A DNA stretch of 64,000 nucleotides from Ariolimax columbianus (GCA_036924085.1 JAVGWX010000004.1:36461293-36525292); one strand, 5' to 3'; numbered from the stretch's first letter, positions 1 to 11,285 are shown. Program-made: numbers and translations. Notes: generated from the letters alone by a model not told the origin.

Positions 1-1412
1 GAAAGATATAGGAGTGATCCCCTTATTCAAAAAGGGCAAAAAATCAGATCCAGCGAATTATAGACCTGTGAGTTTAACGAGCATAGTCTGTAAATTGTTA
101 GAGTCAATAATCAAAGAAAACATTGTAATGCATTTAGACAAATTTAATCTAATTAGAAATAGTAGTCAGCATGAGTTTACTAGAGGGAGATCATGCTTAA
201 CAAATATATTAGAATTCATGGAGCAGGTTACTAAAATCATAGATAAAGGGTAGCCAGTGGATGTTATTTATCTAGACTTTGCAAAGGCCTTTGATAGAGT
301 ACCTCATCAAAGATTATTTCGAAAGTTAAAATCACATGGAATAGGTGGTGAAGTTGCCAAATGGATTGAAAATTGGTTAACGGGAAGAAGGCAGAGGGTG
401 GGCATAAATAAGGAGTACTCTGAGTGGAGTGAAGTGAAAAGTGGTGTGCCAGAGGGCTCGGTTTTGGGACTAATTTTGTTCTTGATATATATAAACGATT
501 TGGACATTGATATGGGATCCATGATTGCTAAATTTGCTGATGACACAAAACTATGCAGTAGTGTCTCATCTAAAACAGAAGTGGATATATTGAGGTTGGA
601 TTTAGATAAAATTCTAGAATGGTCTGTAAGCTGGTAAATGGAGTTTAATATAGATAAATGTACAGTCATCCACATGGGTAGATCCAATATGGAACATAAT
701 TACAGAATGGGCGAGAACAATATTAGAAAGACAGAAAAAAAAAAGGACCTAGGTGTTATAATAGATCATACAGGTAAGGTGAGTGAGCATGTCTAGGTAG
801 CAGTGAAAAAGGCAAATGCAATGTTAGGTATGATAAAAAGAAATATTAAACAAAGGAGCAAGGAAGTGATAGTCAAACTGTATAAAGCATTACTTAGACC
901 TAGATTGGAGTACTGTGAACAGGTGTGGAGTTCTTATCGTAGAGGGGATATAAACATGCTGGAAAGAATACAAACAAGAGCAACAAAGCTGATAGTGGGA
1001 TTCCAGAATTACAGTTATGAGGAAAGCCTCATAAAAACCAACCTACAGTGTCTAGAAAAGAGAAGAATTTGAGGTGACTTAATACAAGTTTATAAGATAA
1101 TCAAAGGAACAGATAAATTAGACTATAACAAGTTTTTCAAAATACAACTACCTACAAAAGCAAGAGGGCATAGCTACAAATTAACCAAAGAAAGGTCCAG
1201 ATTAGATATTAGAAAATATATTTTTAGTCAGAGAGTGGTGAATGCATGGAATGCATTGCCCCAGGAAATAGTAAAGGCAGGTATAATTAATGCATTTAAG
1301 AATAGATGGGATGCTCAAAGATTTTAGAGTAAGGTAATGTAAATGAAACTGGTTGTATACAGGCTCTGCAGAGTCTTCTAAACCAGTATAAAGACGTTAA
1401 GTTAAGTTAGAT
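1..1412 (+). mobile_element. CR1-like LINE (family A), ORF2 3' half, cut by window edge
   Basis: The plus strand encodes the later part of a non-LTR reverse transcriptase in broken frames (about 14-253, 257-637 and 803-1072). RT motif A is seen as YLDFAKAFDRVPH, motif B as SGVPEGSVLG (normally PQG), and the catalytic motif C as AKFADDTKL. The thumb/C-terminal block has the LYKALLRPRLEYC pattern typical of CR1/Rex1-like elements. In-frame stops at about 254, 637 and 798 and a later frame change make it a dead copy. The 3' end carries the family hairpin (about 1350-1395) and a short TTAAG tail. The 5' part lies outside the window. Confidence 0.9.
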
Positions 1413-1499
1413 ATTCAATCAAGCATCTGACCCAACCAGTCACTTAGACAGACTGGGTCTAATATCAGATAAGTTGACCATTTTTTCCTTATATGTTGA

Positions 1500-1640
1500 T
1501 TTGTTAGTTCAGTATTATTGTTATTTGTTGTCTCTGATGAAGGCCTATTGGTCGTAACATAGGTTTTGTTTGTGTTCTCATCTCGGTGCGGTATCTGACC
1601 ATACCCATTTTAAAATTTTTATTAAACTCAACCTTCATCA
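1500..1640 (+). repeat. dispersed repeat with hammerhead-like core
   Basis: A CTGATGA box at 1534-1540 is followed by a short GGCC/GGTC stem (1542-1545 with 1550-1553) and GTAAC. The same block, less perfect, recurs near 57810-57895, so this is an interspersed repeat. Penelope-like and related retroelements often carry hammerhead ribozymes with CTGATGA and GAAA boxes. Here the second box reads GTAA, so activity is doubtful. Confidence 0.35.
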
Positions 1641-1667
1641 ACTTTTACATTTTTTTTCATTTGTTTT

Positions 1668-1735
1668 TTTCCCATTGTATACAGACTATGCAATCTTCTA
1701 AATCAGTATAAGGATGTTAAGTTAAGCTGCCCTAC
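1668..1735 (+). mobile_element. CR1-like family A, 3'-end-only fragment
   Basis: This short piece matches only the last 60 or so bases of family A: degraded hairpin, the 'aatcagtataaggatg' segment and a TTAAG tail. It is an extreme 5' truncation, as expected for target-primed reverse transcription that stops early. Confidence 0.7.
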
Positions 1736-1741
1736 AGGAGA

Positions 1742-2655
1742 CTAGTCTTGCCTCTGGTGGCTCACTAAGTTAGAAAAACTACACTTTCTTCTGGCAGGGT
1801 CGTGAACCTAAGGACTCTCGACAACCTGGTGTTGGTTTTGCTATTAAAAATACATTTATGGCCTCGGTCGATCCGCTTTCGGAGGGCTCTGAGAGATTAC
1901 TGGTCATTCGCCTCATTACCGTTACAAGTCCTGTTAATATCCTTAGAGTCTATGCCCCAACCCTGACATCTCTGGAGGAAGCAAAGGATGAATTCAATGA
2001 ACAGCTGGAGGAAAATGATCAAGAACAGCCCCAGGGAAGAAGCACTCCTCCTTCTCTGTGACTTTAATGCTAGAGTAGGTGGGGACCACATGGCATAGCC
2101 CACCTGCCTTGGACATCATGGTATTGGCAGGATATATGACAATGGTCAGAGGTTGCTGGAGCTGTGCACTCAACAAGGCCTATGTATCACAAACACTTTA
2201 TTCAAGGGCAGGACGCAACATAAAGTGTCCTGGAAACATCCAAGGGCACATCGATTGTATAAAATCGACGGGATTGTCATCAGACGTTCAGCTCTAAACA
2301 TGGTCCTCTTTACTAGAAGCCATCACAATGCAGACTGCAACTCTGACATGCTCTTGTATGCAGCAGGTTACATTTGTAGCTCTGCACAATATACCGCTCC
2401 AAATAGATTTGACATCCCCGCATCAACCCTGTGCAGGTAGTGATTCCTTTCAAAGTGGAGAGGTTTGTGTTTGACCTGAATCTTGCTCTTCAGGGTGGAT
2501 CTGGGTGTGACGTCACAGCTATGTGGAATGGTGTGAAAGGTGCCATCTATAATACAGCATTAGCTATGTTTGGCATGAGTGAACGAGTCAATCACGACTG
2601 GTTCAATGCAGATCTCACAAAGAATGGAACAAAAATTCTAAACTGGTATGTTTAA
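1742..2655 (+). pseudogene. RTE-like LINE endonuclease domain remnant
   Basis: Conceptual translation in shifting frames gives an apurinic-type endonuclease domain of an RTE-like LINE: a PGVGFAIKN block, a VYAPTLTSLEEAKDEF block, CDFNARVGGD (normally GDFNARVG), LLELCTQQGLCITNTLF, and the NADCNSD block near 2330. At least two frame shifts occur between 1858 and 2440, and the reading ends at 2655 before any RT domain. It is a dead fragment lacking RT. Confidence 0.8.
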
Positions 2656-2924
2656 AGGGAGCGGCAGGTTGTTTTTTTTTTTTTTAGATACTGCTTTTAT
2701 TAACAGTTCTCTATTACAAATTACATTAAAATATTAAAATTCTAAATGCAAACTGCAAGGGTTTGATCAGATTAGGACTTTAATATAAACCTGTGAATAT
2801 TTCTAGGAAAGTATTTGATGTTCTTCCATGTAAATATATTTAATCATATTCAGATTTTTACAGCAAAATAAATGGAGCCTTTTCCTGAAAAATAGTTTTG
2901 TTATTACAAAATATGTGTGTATGT

Positions 2925-2928
<4 letters not shown>

Positions 2929-2980
<52 letters not shown>

Positions 2981-2997
2981 CTGACTGATTTTTTATA

Positions 2998-3034
<37 letters not shown>
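2929..3034. repeat. AT dinucleotide microsatellite, two blocks
   Basis: Two runs of alternating AT (about 2931-2976 and 2994-3032) are separated by a short unique piece. A poly-T run precedes them at about 2671-2682. Confidence 0.9.
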
Positions 3035-3043
<9 letters not shown>

Positions 3044-3193
3044 TATTTATTTCTTATCAATTCCTTAGAGCGAACAAAAATAGTTATGTCCATCAGTGCG
3101 CTATCCTAAATAGGTATCTCGATATTTCTGCAACCTGCTAGGGTTACACATCGAAAGAAATAAACACACTTTTAGTCATTCATATTTTCAAAA

Positions 3194-3215
3194 ATATCTA
3201 TCTATCTATCTATCT
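3194..3215. repeat. ATCT tetranucleotide microsatellite
   Basis: About five copies of ATCT lie immediately beside a tRNA-type SINE. Confidence 0.85.
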
Positions 3216-3229
3216 TGTGTCATTTGACG

Positions 3230-3765
3230 ACGTGGTGAGGTGTGACCTCCTTTGTTTCATATATTTTTTTTTTGGCAGGTGAAAATCCGCTGGTGACTTG
3301 CAAGGTCAATCCCAGTATCTGTTACCAACCTAATGGTTGGTAGCCCCTGGAATATACGATCACCTATTTTTTTAACTGGTGGTCGTGGAAGCATAAATTA
3401 GAGCAAGGTAGACCCGCAGCCTGTCAGGCACAATCTATACCACTCCACTAACCACATAACCAAGTCCTGATGTTATAGCCACACAGTCCCCTTTTTTGCG
3501 ACATATTCTCTGTGGGGTGAGAATTCTTAGAATAACTTGAATTTTTTCCGAGCAGCGACCGTTAAGCCTACTTTTTTCAGTTTCCAACTGTCAAGGGATT
3601 TTTTACATGCGCGCCACTGAACACGGGTGTCTGATCTCACTGCTCAGCGATCAGGGATAATTTTCTTACAGGATGATCCATGTGAAAAAAATCCCAGTCT
3701 CCACTGTGATTTGAACCTCCAACCTCCAGCACCCAAGGCAGACGCTTTACCTTGAGACCACCAGA
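3230..3765 (-). mobile_element. tRNA-derived SINE, family C
   Basis: Read on the minus strand, the head at 3765 and below has a tRNA-like A box (TGGTCTCAAGGTAAAGCG) and a B box (AGGTTCAAATC). The body includes the block 'aaaaaatcccttgacagt'. Related minus-strand copies are at 52758-53146 and, decayed, at 16190-16550. The 3' limit is approximate. No target-site duplication was resolved. Confidence 0.65.
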
Positions 3766-3766
3766 A

Positions 3767-4010
3767 CATACTCCAGATTGCCGGCTGTGCACACATCTCT
3801 ACAAAACTGTTGAACATCATCTTTTTCAATGTCTGGCGGTTGCCGGTGTTAGGAAAGAGCTGCTTCCTCCAAGGCCAGACAAATTGAACACTTTGTACGG
3901 AACTGAACAACAACTTACAAACACTTGCAGATACCGCTATATGCATTGGACCAAAGGGCAGGAGCCCATACGACACTGGATCAATAACCAACCAACCAAC
4001 CTTGGGTAAA
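3767..4010 (+). pseudogene. C-terminal end of an I-like LINE (zinc-knuckle tail)
   Basis: The reading from 3752 to 4009 contains a C-x2-C-x-H-x4-C knuckle (CRLCTHLYKTVEHHLFQC), the kind found after the RNase H domain of I/Jockey-like elements. It is followed by a weak LYGTEQQL block, where such elements often end, and an AACC-rich tail. The rest of the element is missing, and the minus-strand SINE abuts it. It differs in sequence from the B and F families elsewhere in the window. Confidence 0.55.
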
Positions 4011-4194
4011 AAATATTCCATGCTTTATTGTTTGAATTTTAGCTACTTGAGTAGACCTACACATTTCTATAGATTGCTCCAAAACTCATATTTAATTTTC
4101 AAATATTCATTGTTACATGCTATTCTTCTCATACACAAGTTTTGATTGGTTTGGTGTATAGGTAATCATTGGGCTGAAGGTGGCATGTGTGCAG

Positions 4195-4404
4195 GAGCAT
4201 GTCAAAGATATTTATTTGTTTAAATACCTGTATCATCCAAAATGTTGGAAGTTACAAGTGGAAGTGATGAAGGCTTTATTACCATACTGTAAGGAAAGAA
4301 AACAAACTGCAGATATTAGGCATTTACAAAAAAATAATGACATACCTGCACTTTTAAGAGAACTAAAGGAGAAAAAAAAACACATAAGAATTTTTAATAC
4401 ATGA
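4195..4404 (+). CDS. candidate terminal exon of an unidentified gene
   Basis: A reading of about 70 codons starts after a possible splice acceptor (GTGTGCAG, ending at 4194) and ends at a TGA at 4402-4404. The peptide is helical and basic, with blocks such as VKDIYLFKYLYHPKCWK and LLRELKEKKKHIR. It does not look like the LINE proteins nearby. An AATAAA lies near 4840. I do not recognise the family. It could be a true last exon, an old pseudogene or a chance reading. Confidence 0.3.
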   Translation, partial: EHVKDIYLFKYLYHPKCWKLQVEVMKALLPYCKERKQTADIRHLQKNNDIPALLRELKEKKKHIRIFNT

Positions 4405-4917
4405 AAGTCAAGGGTAGAGCGTCTCCTCATTTAACATAAAATAGAATCGGTCAAAAAAAATATTTGTCAACAAAGATATATCAATTCAAAATTATACACC
4501 AAAATGTACATCTGTCTGGGATTATTTAGTTGCTCAATCCTTCTCAAGCTTATTTTTAAAGGTGCTATACTGCAGCTCTTCAATGGCTTGGTTTTAGGTA
4601 ATTTGTTTTGTTTAATTTGTCCCATCAGTTCATTCATCTTAGCTTGTATTTAGTACCTCATGCTTCCCACATTGAAAAAACATCACTGCCCAGAGTTGAT
4701 AGAAAATAGTCCTAGCATTGTGAAAAAGAAAAACAACTAGACAGAAACAGAATGAAGAGCCATAGCTGCAAAAATACATAGAGAAACACTATCTAGTTAA
4801 CAGCTGGACCCTTATATATAGAGACGGCTCTATATTCTAAATAAATATATCTAAATTCAACATAGATCAAAGGCAGTGGAATAATTCTTATAGTAAAAAA
4901 AGAAAGTTATTAGTGGG
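4405..4917. other. unassigned intergenic/intronic DNA
   Basis: AT-rich sequence with no coding, RNA or repeat signature that I can support. Confidence 0.5.
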
Positions 4918-6185
4918 AATCAGAACATTTTATCAGACCATTTACTCACCATCAATCAAATACTAGAGCTGGCTAAAGAAGTACACATGCCATTATGTCT
5001 AGTTTTTATGGATTTTGAAAAAGCGTTTGATAGCAATGAAATGACTGCAGTTACAAATTCCCTTAAAAATCACGGTATTCATGTCCAATATAATTCGCTG
5101 ACCACTGCAGCTCATGCGCTGCTCAGCATCTTGATCCCCTTATTTTCTCTTTTCCCCAAGGCAGTGTGTGTTGCACTATATTTTTATTTTGCGCCTGTCG
5201 GCCCAGTGCATCCGACTTCAGCGTGCATTTTATGTAAGGGTTTGCTTACCAGGGGTAATAGCCGGTGCTGTTATTGGGGAGCAAACCCAGCACCTTTATT
5301 ATGTGAGCCGTGTCACTTAACCACTAACCCCCTTAGTTTAAGTCTGAGAATCAACACATCAACACTAAGAAAACTGAAATACTTTTCAAGCCTGCTCCTG
5401 GAAGAAAGCCAAACGATAAACCTAATATCATTTCTATGCAGTAGATAGATCTATACCTACACAGTACCCTCACCAGAGCAGCCAATATTGATTCTGAGGT
5501 AAATAACAAGATTGCTCATGCAAGCACTGCGTTTGAAAAACTATGAACAAATGTTTGGAATTGACAAGGAATCAGTGTCAGCACCGTTAAATGTGTATCG
5601 TACTGTGGCACTAACCACACTTCTGCATGCCTGTGAAACATGGACAGTGTGCAGAAGTCATGTCAGGCAACTTCATCATTTCTATATGAGCTGTCGCTGC
5701 AGGCTAATCATAATTAACTGGCAGAACAAAGTACGTAACTCTGAAATCATCAACAGGTCAAACATGTTGATCATCCATTTTCTTCTACCGCAAACTCAAG
5801 TACTGGTGGATGGAACATGTCATTCACATGTCTGACAGGTCTATTCAAAATCAGCTGCTGTATGGGGAACTATGAACAGGCTCATCGGTGAGAGAGAAGA
5901 AATTTCTCAAATACGCTTTTAAAATGTCTCTAAAAAGTTTCAATATCAATGTCACCTCCTTGGAGATGCTCACACAAAACCCTCTTGCTTGACACTTGAA
6001 CACAACACATGGTTCTTGATTTTCTGAGCAGAATGTCATTGCTGATGCCCAGAGAAAGAGAGCTGCTCAAAAGAATAGAATGCATGATGACCCTGTTGTT
6101 GATTCCTTACATGTGTGACCCACATCCTGGAGTCTGCCATGGCTGATAAGACTCTAGGGTCATGTCAGATCATATCTTGCAGCAC
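4918..6185 (+). pseudogene. RTE-like LINE RT and C-terminal remnant, interrupted by a SINE
   Basis: The RT start is clear at 4918-5096: DHLLTINQILELAKE followed by motif A as FMDFEKAFDS. A minus-strand SINE composite (5097-5335) interrupts it. The reading resumes in other frames with IDSEVNNKIAHASTAF near 5490, then YRTVALTTLLHACETWTV, LHHFYMSCRCR and WQNKVRNSEI up to about 5830, then decays with a possible remnant of the C-terminal C2H2 region near 6104-6180. RT motifs B and C are absent, so the source copy was already deleted internally. Confidence 0.75.
5097..5335 (-). mobile_element. SINE composite: family D head fragment plus family T tRNA-SINE
   Basis: Bases 5097-5140 match only the 5' head of family D ('gctgctcagcatcttgatcc'). 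Directly next to it, 5141-5335 is a minus-strand family T copy with its tRNA head at the right end (TTAGTGGTTAAGTGACACGG) and the shared central domain at about 5180-5235. The T copy has one copy of the internal 'aagcaaaccctta' unit. The D fragment is 3'-truncated, which is unusual for a SINE. Confidence 0.7.
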
Positions 6186-6470
6186 AATTCTCATGCTGTC
6201 TCTATTTTCACTTGTGACGGATAACCAATATAAATAGCAGAATAGAAAGTTCCAAAACCGTATGAGTTCTGTGACACTGTTTTCGCACACCAAGTAATGA
6301 CAACAGATGATTGTAGCAGTTGAACGCATTGTGATGATAAATCACAGAGTGGCTGTGAAGGAAATTAGTCACGTTTCAGCACACTTCATTATCTATTATG
6401 TGCTCCAGTTCTACAAGTGTCTGAAAGGTTTGCACCCTGGCAACTGACTCTATAATTGAAACATCGACAT

Positions 6471-6836
6471 GGCTTGGCTTGGTTTGGCTTTGTTCTTTCT
6501 CAATCTCCCGCTACCAAACCCTGACACGGGTCTAAGTAGCAGAATGTAGTCCAGAGAACGGAATGCGTTGTGTCATAGTTTACAGCTTGACTGCTATATT
6601 TACACCTTTCGGTCCAACACATCCGACTTCAGCAAGCATTTTTTGAGTACCGGGTTAGCATTCCTTCTTTGATCCCTTCTCCTTAGCCAGTCTGCTCTGT
6701 TGCAGCTTGTTATCCAGGATCATCGCGTGGAGGTGCAGAAGGGTCTTGGCAGCTCTGGTTCGCCGGCCCTGACGCTAACAGTCAGCAATGGGTTGCTGAC
6801 TACTGCAGCTCATGCGCTGCTCAGCATCTTGATCCC
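6471..6836 (-). mobile_element. SINE-like repeat, family D
   Basis: On the minus strand this runs from the 'gggatcaagatgctgagc' head (6836) through the shared central domain (about 6585-6650) to an AAGCC-rich tail (6471-6490). The head is not clearly tRNA-like. The family is recognised from copies at 7123-7480 and 51647-52003 and from partial copies near 19135, 63238 and 63640. Confidence 0.8.
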
Positions 6837-7122
6837 AAGTCCAGATTGAAAAATGATAGTGGTGTACTACCTTTTCTTGACAAATTTTGAAGGAAAAAAG
6901 TTGAGGTTTTCATTTGAAGAACCTTAGGATATATATATATGTTGTTGAAACAAATTAAGCATTATAAAATTTAAATTATATGTATTGAAATGTACCTACC
7001 TACTAGTAGTACTTACACACTGCGTGAGTTGTGTCTGGCGACGGAAAATAAAATTCAAATTACGCATGCAAATTAAGGACAAATCTTAAATAGTCTCACT
7101 AAACAGATTTAAACTATTCTAT

Positions 7123-7480
7123 CTTCTTCATTCTTTTTTGTCGTTCATTCTCAATCTCCCACTACCAAGCCCTGAAAAGCATTTTGTCAGTAGCAAAATG
7201 TTGTCTAGAGAATGGAATGCATTGTGTTGTAGCTTGACTGCGATATTTTCACCTTTCGGTCTGACACATCCAACTTCAGCAAGCATTTTTGAGTACCGGG
7301 TTAGTCTTCCCTCTTCGATCCCTTCTCCTTAGCCAGTCTGCCCTGCTGCAGCCTGTTATCTAGGATCACAGCATGGAGGTGTAGAAGGGTCTTGACAGCT
7401 CTGGTTCACTGGCCCTGACACTAGCAGTCAGCTATGGGTCACTGACTGCTGTAGCTCATGCGCTGCTCAGCATCTTGATC
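7123..7480 (-). mobile_element. SINE-like repeat, family D, with target-site duplication
   Basis: This copy has the same architecture as the one at 6471-6836 and is bounded by a 9-bp direct repeat CTATTCTAT (7114-7122 and 7481-7489). It carries the shared domain at about 7225-7290. The two copies have the same orientation and lie less than 300 bp apart. Confidence 0.85.
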
Positions 7481-7761
7481 CTATTCTATTTGATAAAAAT
7501 GTTCTGATAAATACTTACCTATTTGATCTTTGTTTCTGTTCTGCATTTTTAGTCTTCATCATTTTTAGCTTTTCATATTCTTAATCACATAAATTATCTG
7601 ATCTGTTTCTCTATTCATATGTGTTGTTGATCTTTCCCATATAGCTTAATCTTCACACCTATTGTAGCTGCAACTATGTCTACACAATTATAATGACTCT
7701 ATCTTTATCATGAATATTATAATAGCACTACCTATATCTTCACAATTATTGTATCTTCCAC

Positions 7762-8436
7762 TATATAACCTAGGGGTTATAATAGACCATACAGGTAATG
7801 TGAGGGAGCAAGTTCAGGTAGCAGTGAAAAAGGCAAATGCAATGTTAGGTATGATAAAAAGAAATATTAAACAAAGGAGCAAGGAAGTGATAGTCAAACT
7901 GTATAAAGGATTAGTTAGACCTACATTGGAGTACTGTGTACAGGTCTTGAGTCCTTATCATAGAGGGGATATAAATATGATGGAAAGAATACAAAAAAGA
8001 GCGACAAAGCTGATAGTGGGATTCCAGAATTACAGTTATAAGGAAAGACTCAGAAAAACTGGCCTACAGAAGACAGAAGAATTCGTGGTAACCTAATTCA
8101 GGTTTATAAGATGATCAGAGGAATGGATAAATTAGACTATAACAAGTTTTTTTTAAATACAGCCATCCACAATAACAAGAGGGCATAACTACAAGTTGAC
8201 TAAAGAAAGGTCCAGATTAGATATTAGGGAAATATGTTTTTAGTCAGAGAGTGGTGAATGCTTGGAATGCATTGCCAGGGAAGGTAGTGGAGGCAGGGAC
8301 AGTTAATGCATTTTAGAATAAATTGGATGCGCATAGCTTTTAGAGCAAGGTGATGTAATTGAAACTGGTTGTATACAGACTCTGCAAGGTCTTCTAAACC
8401 AGTATAAAGACATTAAGTTAAGACGTTAAGTTATAT
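7762..8436 (+). mobile_element. CR1-like LINE family A, 5'-truncated copy
   Basis: The copy begins abruptly inside the RT thumb region at a GVIIDHTGNVREQ block and continues through LYKGLVRPTLEYCVQV to the 3' UTR hairpin and TTAAG tail. Frame shifts near 8070, 8150 and 8230 break the reading. Confidence 0.85.
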
Positions 8437-9531
8437 CATAAGAAAAGACATTCACTAGAACACAGGTAATAAACTGACTAAAAACGTATAGTGATGTTTT
8501 TATGTAAAAACAGTAGAAGACAGTACAATTAATCCAGTCTTTTAATTCAAAGAATATTCTAGCTACATACAGTAAATTTATTTTTTAGTTGCTTTTAACT
8601 CTTGAGGTTATTTTTATTTTTGTGTATCCTTTTTAAATTACATATTTGCATAAAAATATGTAAGTGCATTCATGCTTGTTATTAGGGTATGAGAAAGACA
8701 GGTGGTTAATGTTAGCATTTGTTTTACTGACCTTGAGCCTTTCATTTATTGTGGTAGTCTGAAAAGGATTTTTCCCATCTTCCAAATAATCACCTGTGTT
8801 ATTTATTACACTGTAAAACTAATACACAAATCATTTGATTTATTGCTGCATCCTGCTGCTGCATCAGTACTAATGTTACTGTCTCTTTTATCTAGTTTGC
8901 CAAAACTACAAGATTTGCTAGTGTCCATTTAACCATTTTCTATTTATTTCACTACTAATAACAAATCTTTTTCAAAATGCCCATACTGGTGAAGACGACT
9001 AACATACATGTGCTAGCTCCAAAATGTTGATGCATTCATGTATGCCGAGTAAGGTGGCTGCTGTTGTGGCTTTAAATAATAACAGGTCCTGAAACATTGA
9101 AAGAATTTGTCAATTAGGTTTTAATCTCAAAGACAAATTTTGCTAAAGAAGCTACAGTTGAGCACCTTACTGTAAATAGTTTATGCAAAGGTCGAGTGGC
9201 TTCAATGTAATATCATTTTCTAATATGAAAACTATATTCAAGTTTTTATTATATTTGCAGCTGCTCACAACATAGTCAAAGTCACTAATGTAGATACCAC
9301 ATAAAAATACTCATACCTGAATATGGATACATAGTCTCAAGCCTCCTCATGGATAGGCTTTGTTTTCTATCAGGGCTGAAATAGTAACCTAGCCTGCACA
9401 CTGCCTATTAGTGCATGCAGCTTTTATTTCTCTCCCCCTGATATTCACCAACAATCTAAATAATTATATAATTAAAATTTTTTTACTGCACTGCAATATT
9501 TGCAGGTGTTCCCGGCATTTTAAGCCCATTA
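8437..9531. other. unassigned AT-rich DNA
   Basis: No LINE, SINE or coding signal that I can support. A short block near 9258-9300 weakly resembles one near 10562-10605, suggesting an undefined old repeat. Confidence 0.4.
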
Positions 9532-9539
9532 GACTATAC

Positions 9540-10173
9540 CAATGCTTCCCAAAACAGAAGTCTGGAAGTTCTCAGTGGCTGGTCCATAATGGGTGTATAA
9601 AAATGACAATTATTTACATTTTTATAAACAGCCATTAACAAAAACCGTCCATGAGCATTATAGGTGGCTGAATTCGAAGTGAATGCAATGAAGATGATGT
9701 CTTTCTAACCTACCCAGGTGGTGCGTGGATGGGAGGAGGGGGGGGGGGGGGGGGGGGGAATCATGATAGAGAAAGTTATTTTACATCCTTAATATCCATT
9801 GCCTACTTTAAAAACTAGTGAGAATTGACATTCTTGGCATGGTGGGTCACACGTCCAAGTAGAGCCAAATGGCAACGGTTGAGCATGGGGAGTGCGCTCT
9901 TGAGGCTTGTCAATCAGGTGAATTTGTCATTGGATCATAAGAATGCATCTCTGGCAGTGCATGTGGAAGACTTTAATGTGCTTCTCATCGCCCTGCAGAA
10001 CAGTTCAGGTTTCAGAAACATACACAGGTTGTGTAAATTTGTAGCTTTAGCTATTAGTGCATTTTAAAAATGTTAATACAAATTAAAGAACAATCAATAA
10101 ATTTTGCATCTGTCCCAGCTGCAGTGGATAAATTCCTGCCAGTCTGTCACACTGAAAAGTTTGAGAAGCACTG
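9540..10173. mobile_element. hAT-like non-autonomous DNA transposon (MITE), element I
   Basis: The left end CAATGCTTCCCAAAAC is the imperfect inverse of the right end AGTTTGAGAAGCACTG, the pattern of hAT-superfamily terminal repeats (CAGTG...TCTCAAAC). An 8-bp flank at right (GTCTAGAT, 10174-10181) partly matches the left flank (GACTATAC, 9532-9539) and fits the nTCTAGAn target favoured by some hAT groups. There is no transposase reading. It contains a 21-base G run. Confidence 0.6.
9738..9758. repeat. poly-G tract
   Basis: Twenty-one consecutive G on the plus strand, able to form a G-quadruplex and prone to length error. Confidence 0.9.
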
Positions 10174-10181
10174 GTCTAGAT

Positions 10182-10524
10182 CATGGGTCATAAACGATTT
10201 TTGCCCCATTCACCCTTTCTATCATGTGTCATAATGACATTCTCCCTATTTCCTAGATTCTCTAATTTAAAAGGTCTATTCCAAATAATATACATATAGC
10301 ATTGCAAATCTGTTTTTTCTATATTAGTAGATATCCATGTATTTGAAGTATTTTTATAGTGTTTTACAAATTTAATAGCAATTAGAAAATGTTGATGAAT
10401 TTTTAAACTTGAATAAAAGTTGGGTTTTTTTAATGGTCATACTTAACACATTAAATTGAAGTATAATGCCCCCTTTGAAATCCAACGATTTCTACCTTTG
10501 AGAATTTTCCGTTGAGGACTCCAA
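10182..10524. mobile_element. hAT-like MITE, element II, abutting element I
   Basis: It begins CATGGGTCATAAACGATTTT and ends with the imperfect inverse AATTTTCCGTTGAGGACTCC. It is flanked by GTCTAGAT (10174-10181) and GTCTAGAG (10525-10532), a 7/8 target-site duplication. The left duplication is the same 8 bp that bounds element I on its right. There is no coding capacity. Confidence 0.55.
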
Positions 10525-10706
10525 GTCTAGAGGCCTCAATTGTTCAAAGACCATAAATTTTACAGTTGCTCACAGTATTGTCAAATTGCTAATCTAGAGG
10601 CATTGATTACAAATATTTTCCATTACTTACTGCATCTAAAGAAGTAGTGGACTCCTATGAGACTTTTACACCATTTGGGATGTTTTGGGATGTTTTAGGA
10701 TGTTTT

Positions 10707-11118
10707 GATGTATTAATTGCTAAATGTAACTAATATTAGTGATTAAACATCATGATGTATTAATTGCTAAATGAAACTAATTTTAGTGATAAAACATTTT
10801 GATGTATTAATACCTAAATGTAACTAATAAGAGGTGATAAAACATTTTGATGTATTAATTGCCAAATGTAACTAATATTAGTGATAAAACATTTTGATGT
10901 ATTAATTGCTAAATGTAACTAATTTTAGTGATAAAACATTTTGATGTATTAATTGCTAAATGTAACTAAATTTAGTGATAAAACATTTTGATGTATTAAT
11001 TGCTAAATGTAACTAATTTTAGTGATAAAACATTTTGATGTATTAATTGCTAAATGTAACTAATTTTAGTGATAAAACATTTTGATGTATTAATTGCTAA
11101 ATGTAACTAATTTTAGTG
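10707..11118. repeat. 47-bp tandem repeat, about 8.8 units
   Basis: The unit starts GATGTATTAATTGCTAAATG and ends in ACATTTT. Units 5-8 are almost identical while units 1-3 are diverged, so the array has probably grown at its right side. A short GGATGTTTT triplet (10677-10706) precedes it. Confidence 0.95.
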
Positions 11119-11169
11119 CCTTTTAAATTAATGCTCTTAAATAATGTATATCTTGATCTTGATCCGTTC

Positions 11170-11285
11170 TTCAGCCCAACAAGGTACAAGCTTGATGGTT
11201 AATGAATCCACATACACGCAAGTTGGGTTTATAAGCAATGCCACTAACTGCTTAGCTACGCCCACCCCCTCACGCAGTCTGAGTA
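11170..11285 (-). mobile_element. decayed tRNA-derived SINE head
   Basis: On the minus strand the piece GTAGCTAAGCAGTTAGTGGC resembles a tRNA 5' half with its A box. A following TAAACCCAA-GTTGCG segment resembles the anticodon side, but the B box is ruined. No body or duplication was resolved. Confidence 0.4.

Noticed and set aside
10707..11118. CRISPR-like or centromeric satellite
   Set aside because: No spacers, and fewer than nine units of 47 bp, so I treat it as a local tandem repeat.
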